Origin: JANMEX01 sp043776635
GTDB taxonomy: Bacteria; Pseudomonadota; Alphaproteobacteria; Rhizobiales; Rhizobiaceae
Direction of reading: 5' to 3'
DNA length: 26,598 nt
Assembly (NCBI GenBank): GCA_043776635.1
Contig: JAYVRA010000055.1
Location: 1 to 26,598 of the forward strand
Each line of letters begins with the position of its first letter. Position 1 is the stretch's first letter. The translations under genes and the position numbers were made by a program. The notes under the pieces are model-generated. The model saw nothing but the letters and a program-made list of their open reading frames with translations, was not told the origin of the DNA and did no database searches. Of the stretch, positions 22,743-26,598 are shown piece after piece.

Positions 22743-23747
22743 ATGGCTAAGAAAACAGATAAGATGCGTCAATCAAATGACAAAGCTGCAAATGACAAAG
22801 CTGCAAATGACAAACCCGTAAACAACAAACCCAAAAAATCCGCACCGGTTGTTGCCGCTCCAGATGCACTCGCACCGGTGGCAAGCGGGCCGGTTCCTCT
22901 CACTTATGAGGGCAAGAGCTATTTGTTTGATATCAATGATCCGGTTTTGGCGACTTGGGTTGACGAAAGTTCGATGGTCTCCGGCGGCTATCCATACAAG
23001 AAAAAAATGGAAGAGGACGAGTATCTCAAGGAGCTTGTACAGCTACAAATTGAGCTGGTGAAGCTGCAAGAGTGGCAGATTGCTTCCAAAGAGCGCATTA
23101 TCGTGGTGTTTGAGGGCCGTGATGCGGCTGGCAAGGGCGGCACCATCAATGCCGTGCGCGAGAATATGAACCCGCGTACCGCCCGCAATGTCGCCTTACC
23201 AAAGCCCAGCGATACCGAGCGCGGTCAATGGTATTTCCAGCGCTACGCCAGCCAAATGCCTACATTTGGTGAGTTCGTCACGTTCGACCGTTCCTGGTAT
23301 AACCGCGCAGGCGTCGAACCGGTAATGGGCTTTTGCACACCCGCCCAATATGAAGAGTTTTTGCAGGAAGCGCCCAATTTTGAAAAAATGTTGGTGAGCG
23401 ATGGCATTCATCTGTTCAAAATTTGGCTGGAAGTCGGGCAAACCATGCAGCTTAAGCGCTTCCATGAGCGCCGCCACAGCCCCCTGCGCCATTGGAAATT
23501 CTCGCCTATGGACGTTGCCGGACTTTCCAAATGGGCGGACTATTCGGAAAAACTCGCAACAATGTTCAAGCGCACGCATACCAAAACCGCGCCATGGACA
23601 GTGGTGCGCTCAAACGACAAGCGCCGCGCACGGCTGGAAACAATCCGCACAATATTGCTGGCCATTGATTATACCGGCAAAAATCTGAAGGCCATTGGCA
23701 AGGCGGATGACAAAATTATCGGGCAAGGTCCGAAACTTCTGAGCTGA
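22743..23747 (+). CDS. ppk2: Polyphosphate kinase 2 (PPK2 family)
   Basis: PPK2 enzymes reversibly transfer phosphate between polyphosphate and nucleotides. The 334 residues hold a single PPK2 domain (about 88-330): the start KKMEEDEYLKELVQLQIELVKLQEWQ, Walker A FEGRDAAGKGG (123-133), the lid-region residues NPRTARNVALPKPSDTERGQWYFQRY, and Walker B FDRSWYNRAGVEPVMGFC (181 on). One domain with this motif set suggests class I (GDP or ADP phosphorylation). The first ~45 residues are a low-complexity Lys/Asn/Asp/Pro tail made by tandem repeats. It is divergent from phoR and its 3' end overlaps the convergent glycosyltransferase gene by 32 bp. Confidence 0.95.
   Translation: MAKKTDKMRQSNDKAANDKAANDKPVNNKPKKSAPVVAAPDALAPVASGPVPLTYEGKSYLFDINDPVLATWVDESSMVSGGYPYKKKMEEDEYLKELVQLQIELVKLQEWQIASKERIIVVFEGRDAAGKGGTINAVRENMNPRTARNVALPKPSDTERGQWYFQRYASQMPTFGEFVTFDRSWYNRAGVEPVMGFCTPAQYEEFLQEAPNFEKMLVSDGIHLFKIWLEVGQTMQLKRFHERRHSPLRHWKFSPMDVAGLSKWADYSEKLATMFKRTHTKTAPWTVVRSNDKRRARLETIRTILLAIDYTGKNLKAIGKADDKIIGQGPKLLS
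22775..22834 (+). repeat. 15-bp tandem repeat in the 5' end of ppk2
   Basis: AAATGACAAAGCTGC occurs twice exactly (22775-22789, 22790-22804), then as AAATGACAAACCCGT, then a more diverged fourth unit. In frame it encodes NDKAA, NDKAA, NDKPV, NNKPK. Length changes by whole units would keep the frame. Confidence 0.85.
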
Positions 23748-25698
23748 CCGATGGCAAGTGAGGCGTTTTTTCCCATAGGTGGGGCTTAAAAATTAGCTGC
23801 CCCACCGCCCGCCAAGCGGCGCGGGAGAGGAAAATCCAATAGAACGGCAACGACAGCAACATTTTTAGATGCTCTGCAAGGGGCTTTTTAGCCTCGCACC
23901 TTGTCGCAAGGCAGTAGAACCCGATGTGACCGCAGACAAATAGCGTAACATCCAAAAACAAAATGAGATCAATTTCTAAACTGTTTTGCGATCTTAAAAA
24001 CATAAGTGCACTGAGTTCAAATACGGAAATAACATAAAGAAGCGGGGACAGGATAAACCCAAGTAGAATAATTTGGAATATTAGGTAGTGGCGTGGCCCG
24101 AGCACTTTGAATAGTTGTTTACTTTGTCGGTTATGAACTAAAAATGTCTGCATCCAACCTTTTTGCCACCGTGTTCGCTGCGGCAACCAGACTTTAAATT
24201 CGGTCGGCGCATCTTCTAAAGTAGGCTTGGTGATGACACCGCAGCGATACCCTAAACGGCTAAACCTTATACCCAAATCAGCATCCTCGGTGACGTTGTA
24301 CGGGTCCCACGCGAGGCTTTTTACTAAGGCGTCGCGGCGGAAATGGTTTGAAGTGCCCCCTAAAGGCAACGGCGCGCCAATGCGGGCTAAGTAAGGCAAA
24401 AGCCCATAAAAATGCGCCGCATATTCAAACGCGAACAGCCGTGACCACCAAGACTGACTGCCGTTGGATATCGCCAGCGGGGCTTGGAGACAAACAAGTG
24501 TTTTGTCTTCATTTGAAAAGCGTGTCCAAGCTTCTTTTAACTGAGCAGGATGCGGCCGATCCTCTGCATCATAAATTACGACAAACTCGCCGGCACATTG
24601 TGGCAAGGCGAATGTTAACGCCTTCGGCTTTGTGCGTGGTAACGCAAAGGGCACCCGAATAATGCGATGTGTCGGCGGTAGCTTTTGCGCGTGAAGCGCG
24701 TCGATTGTTGAATTATCATCATCCTCACAGACATAGAGCACTTGCAGCCGTGATTTTGGCCACTCCAGCGCACTCAAAGCCGTTACAAGCTGAGCGACAA
24801 TCGAGGCCTCGTCATGCAACGCCACGATAACTGAATAGAGTGGAACTGTGCGGTGGTTATAATCAACACACAGTTCACCATCAGTCTTTTTAAACGACCA
24901 AAATGCCATCAGGCGCAACAAAACTGAGCTCCCAAAAAGCAAACTGGCGATCACATGAAGGAATAGCAGGACACTCCAAAATGCAAAAGTGAACGCAACT
25001 GGCAAGGCAACAATTGCCGCGCCACAGATAAACGCATGATAGGGCGTGAAGGTTTGTTTTGCCGAAAACGCGGGCTGCTCATCGTTGAGGATGGCAATAG
25101 ATCGTGCCACGCTATTGGCGGCAAAACGCACCGATATTGCGTCCTCTATGGTTGTTGGCAACGCGATTTTGATTCTATCCCTGTTCTCCGGTTCTCGCTC
25201 TATGAGTTCAATTAGCGCGGCCTCGGAACGATAATCAGGCGTGGTGTGAAGTATGGCTATACCCATTTGATTGCGACAAAATAACTGTGATATTTGGCTG
25301 GTGATGACCTTAGGCGGCATCATATCCGTCAAAATTTTACTAGCATCAATTATCGTTACAAACTCTATCCCAAGGTCAAATGCCATACGCCTGTAATAAA
25401 TTTCCGGGTCCAGTCGTTTTGACACGATTAATTCTTGCAAAAGCGATGCGCCAGTTGACTTGGTTTGGGTCAACGCAACCATAATGTCTTGCTTTGATAC
25501 CCCCAAATCCAAGAGGCGGGAAAAGCTATTGGATTTTTTTGATTTATGCTCGCTACGACGAGCCCTAATGCGTGCAAGAATACCGGTAAATACCATATCC
25601 CGGGGTGAAGCCGCCGCTGTCAAACGGGCGGCGGCTTGGTGCAAAGCACTAATGTCTTGCTCACGCAGGCGGCTCATTTCTGCTTTGGTTTTATCCAA
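23716..25698 (-). CDS. Family 2 glycosyltransferase with N-terminal MshEN/GSPII_E_N-like domain
   Basis: A 660-residue membrane enzyme. Residues about 55-185 (RLLDLGVSKQDIMVALTQ to LLQELIVSKRLDPEIYYRRMAFDLGIEFV) resemble the GSPII_E_N/MshEN domain, which in some proteins binds cyclic di-GMP. Two membrane segments (about 218-265) follow. The GT-A catalytic part (about 285-515) has DDD (326-328), DAED (377-380), TED (470-472) and QRTRW (507-511), the D,D,D,QxxRW set of processive cellulose/hyaluronan-type synthases. Three further membrane segments end the protein. Substrate is unknown. The start is TTG 25698 with GGGGAAG ahead; an ATG at 25677 has no ribosome site. It lies 67 bp after luxI on the same strand. 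Confidence 0.9.
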   Translation of the reverse strand: MDKTKAEMSRLREQDISALHQAAARLTAAASPRDMVFTGILARIRARRSEHKSKKSNSFSRLLDLGVSKQDIMVALTQTKSTGASLLQELIVSKRLDPEIYYRRMAFDLGIEFVTIIDASKILTDMMPPKVITSQISQLFCRNQMGIAILHTTPDYRSEAALIELIEREPENRDRIKIALPTTIEDAISVRFAANSVARSIAILNDEQPAFSAKQTFTPYHAFICGAAIVALPVAFTFAFWSVLLFLHVIASLLFGSSVLLRLMAFWSFKKTDGELCVDYNHRTVPLYSVIVALHDEASIVAQLVTALSALEWPKSRLQVLYVCEDDDNSTIDALHAQKLPPTHRIIRVPFALPRTKPKALTFALPQCAGEFVVIYDAEDRPHPAQLKEAWTRFSNEDKTLVCLQAPLAISNGSQSWWSRLFAFEYAAHFYGLLPYLARIGAPLPLGGTSNHFRRDALVKSLAWDPYNVTEDADLGIRFSRLGYRCGVITKPTLEDAPTEFKVWLPQRTRWQKGWMQTFLVHNRQSKQLFKVLGPRHYLIFQIILLGFILSPLLYVISVFELSALMFLRSQNSLEIDLILFLDVTLFVCGHIGFYCLATRCEAKKPLAEHLKMLLSLPFYWIFLSRAAWRAVGQLIFKPHLWEKTPHLPSVSSEVSDLAR

Positions 25699-25765
25699 CT
25701 GCTTCCCCTGAACTTTTAATACGTTATTGGTGTTTACAATTCAGGACGAAGCTTCAGCTCCGCAC

Positions 25766-26470
25766 TTAAGCAGCAACAAAATTGCGGCTTCGGCTTTCTT
25801 CATCAATGAGGATTTCTGGCAGATTCCAGACTTTTTTGAATGCTGACAAGGCAATTGGATTGATGTCAAACAGTCCGGCGTAGGTCTGAACTCGGCCAAA
25901 ACGCACAGGCTTGCCAATAAGCGCCTCCGCGCATCCTGTTTGGCGGATAATCCGGCGTAAAAATGCATCGTAAACGGTCACAATATGGTCAAGACCGGCA
26001 AGCATTCCAACTTCTCCCATAGCGGCAATCAGCTCCACCGTCGCCTTGCTAATAATGTTAGTTTCTCTTTGATCCCTATTGTGTTGTGCCGCCTCGTGTG
26101 TAGCGGCGCTTCTTGGAAAATTTTGTTGCGGCTCGCGCTCGTTGGAAAAGCGAATGCAAAAACGACTGCTCTCCCAAACCAAAGGATTTTCTACCGGTTG
26201 AGCATCTTCAGTTATCGCAGAAAAAACATCCCGCAACATGTTCGGGCCCGTTGTCGGCAGTAATCGAAGCGAGCCTTGGACTGCGCCTTTTGGGTCTAGA
26301 ACAAGAACATAAAGCGGGTTTTCTTGATCAAAACTATCAATTTCCCAGTCACCCACAATAGGTACGTCCCACTTTAGCCTGTCGTAAAACACCGCTTTAC
26401 GCAGGCGGTGCATCTGGTCAATTAGTTGCGGAAATTTTGCCCGTTCGTGTCCATTGATTAGTTTAATCAT
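25766..26470 (-). CDS. Acyl-homoserine-lactone synthase, LuxI family
   Basis: This 234-residue enzyme makes N-acyl-homoserine lactone quorum signals from S-adenosylmethionine and acyl-ACP. All family-invariant residues are present: R24, F28, W34 (RKAVFYDRLKWDVP), E43, D45, D48 (DWEIDSFD), R69 (GSLRLLPTTGPNMLRDVF with F83), E100 and R103 (VWESSRFCI). The C-terminal half (ISKATVELIAAMGEVGMLAGLDHIVTVYD) is also typical. The acyl chain cannot be predicted. A GGGGGG ribosome site lies four bases before the ATG. An IS630 end stands 34 bp upstream, so the native promoter has been displaced. No luxR is in the window. Confidence 0.96.
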   Translation of the reverse strand: MIKLINGHERAKFPQLIDQMHRLRKAVFYDRLKWDVPIVGDWEIDSFDQENPLYVLVLDPKGAVQGSLRLLPTTGPNMLRDVFSAITEDAQPVENPLVWESSRFCIRFSNEREPQQNFPRSAATHEAAQHNRDQRETNIISKATVELIAAMGEVGMLAGLDHIVTVYDAFLRRIIRQTGCAEALIGKPVRFGRVQTYAGLFDINPIALSAFKKVWNLPEILIDEESRSRNFVAA

Positions 26471-26503
26471 GATGCCCCCCGTTGAATTTCACGGCATCTT
26501 CAA

Positions 26504-26598
26504 CTAGTGGATTGATTCCAACATTTGGAACCCCCGATTTCTGGCAGCGATGATTTCGTCTGGGTTTGCGCGCCATGTGAAGGGTTTGGCTTCGCTGT
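26504..26598 (-). mobile_element. IS630-family insertion sequence, 3' end with transposase C-terminus, cut by window edge
   Basis: On the minus strand the frame 26596-26504 reads SEAKPFTWRANPDEIIAARN then RGFQMLESIH and stop. This is the usual IS630 C-terminus (KPFxWTxxPDxIIxxxxRGxQxLxSIH). The stop TAG is formed at the junction, with TA (26505-26506) inside CTAG as target. The terminal bases GTGGATTGAT repeat those of the copy at 1-95 in inverted fashion. The element continues to the right out of the window; transposase and luxI are on the same strand. Confidence 0.85.

Noticed and set aside
1..26598. Composite transposon bounded by two IS630 copies
   Set aside because: The interval holds core genes (pyrD, dcd, gcrA, pst operon, tRNA) in normal rhizobial order; the IS copies are better explained as independent insertions and contig ends.

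Overview
The window comes from an alphaproteobacterium, most likely of the order Hyphomicrobiales (Rhizobiales). The reasons are the cell-cycle regulator GcrA with GANTC sites in its promoter, the gene order dcd / metZ / apaG / hslO-argF-argD / gcrA, a SAM-II riboswitch in front of metZ, the compact phoR-pstSCAB-phoU-phoB operon, and DUF6460- and DUF952-type small proteins. Base composition looks intermediate (about half G+C by eye), with a more A/T-rich accessory patch around 9.7-10.8 kb.

Layout. 1-95 is the 5' end of an IS630-family insertion sequence that cuts a PLP aminotransferase gene (94-324). Then come mscL (449-865), a decayed symporter/histidine-kinase hybrid gene joined by a deletion to the 5' part of a response-regulator gene (1108-2454), two small envelope proteins (2554-3266), DUF952-pyrD (3401-4830), a DUF6460 membrane protein, tRNA-Gly(CCC), dcd (5240-6328), and metZ with its SAM-II riboswitch and terminator (6372-7753). 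Next are a parDE toxin-antitoxin locus with a nonsense-mutated toxin (7750-8347), a CDP-alcohol phosphatidyltransferase (8357-8962), apaG (9065-9457), a one-gene P63C-domain accessory island flanked by a ~70-bp intergenic repeat family (9492-10886), the arginine/redox-chaperone operon argD-argF-hslO (10908-14029), gcrA (14453-14998), and the phosphate regulon on the minus strand (phoB to phoR, 15145-22638). Divergent from phoR is ppk2 (22743-23747), which converges with a luxI-glycosyltransferase pair (23716-26470). The window ends in the 3' end of a second IS630 copy in the same orientation (26504-26598).

How genes work together. PhoR senses phosphate status through PhoU and the PstSCAB importer and phosphorylates PhoB; a triple-repeat Pho box sits in front of pstS. 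PPK2, next door, handles polyphosphate. metZ makes homocysteine directly from O-succinylhomoserine and is predicted to be shut off by S-adenosylmethionine. argD and argF are arginine biosynthesis steps, and a terminator-like hairpin lies between a good promoter and argD. luxI makes an acyl-homoserine lactone and is followed on the same strand by a processive-type family 2 glycosyltransferase.

Most of the window is ordinary core genome. The unusual parts are the IS630 junctions (a truncated aminotransferase and a displaced luxI promoter), the symporter-kinase/regulator deletion scar, the antitoxin kept with its operator while the toxin is dead, the P63C island with iteron-like repeats, and the argD leader hairpin. 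About 93 bp of IS630 lies at each extremity, which suggests that this is a complete assembly contig broken at IS copies.
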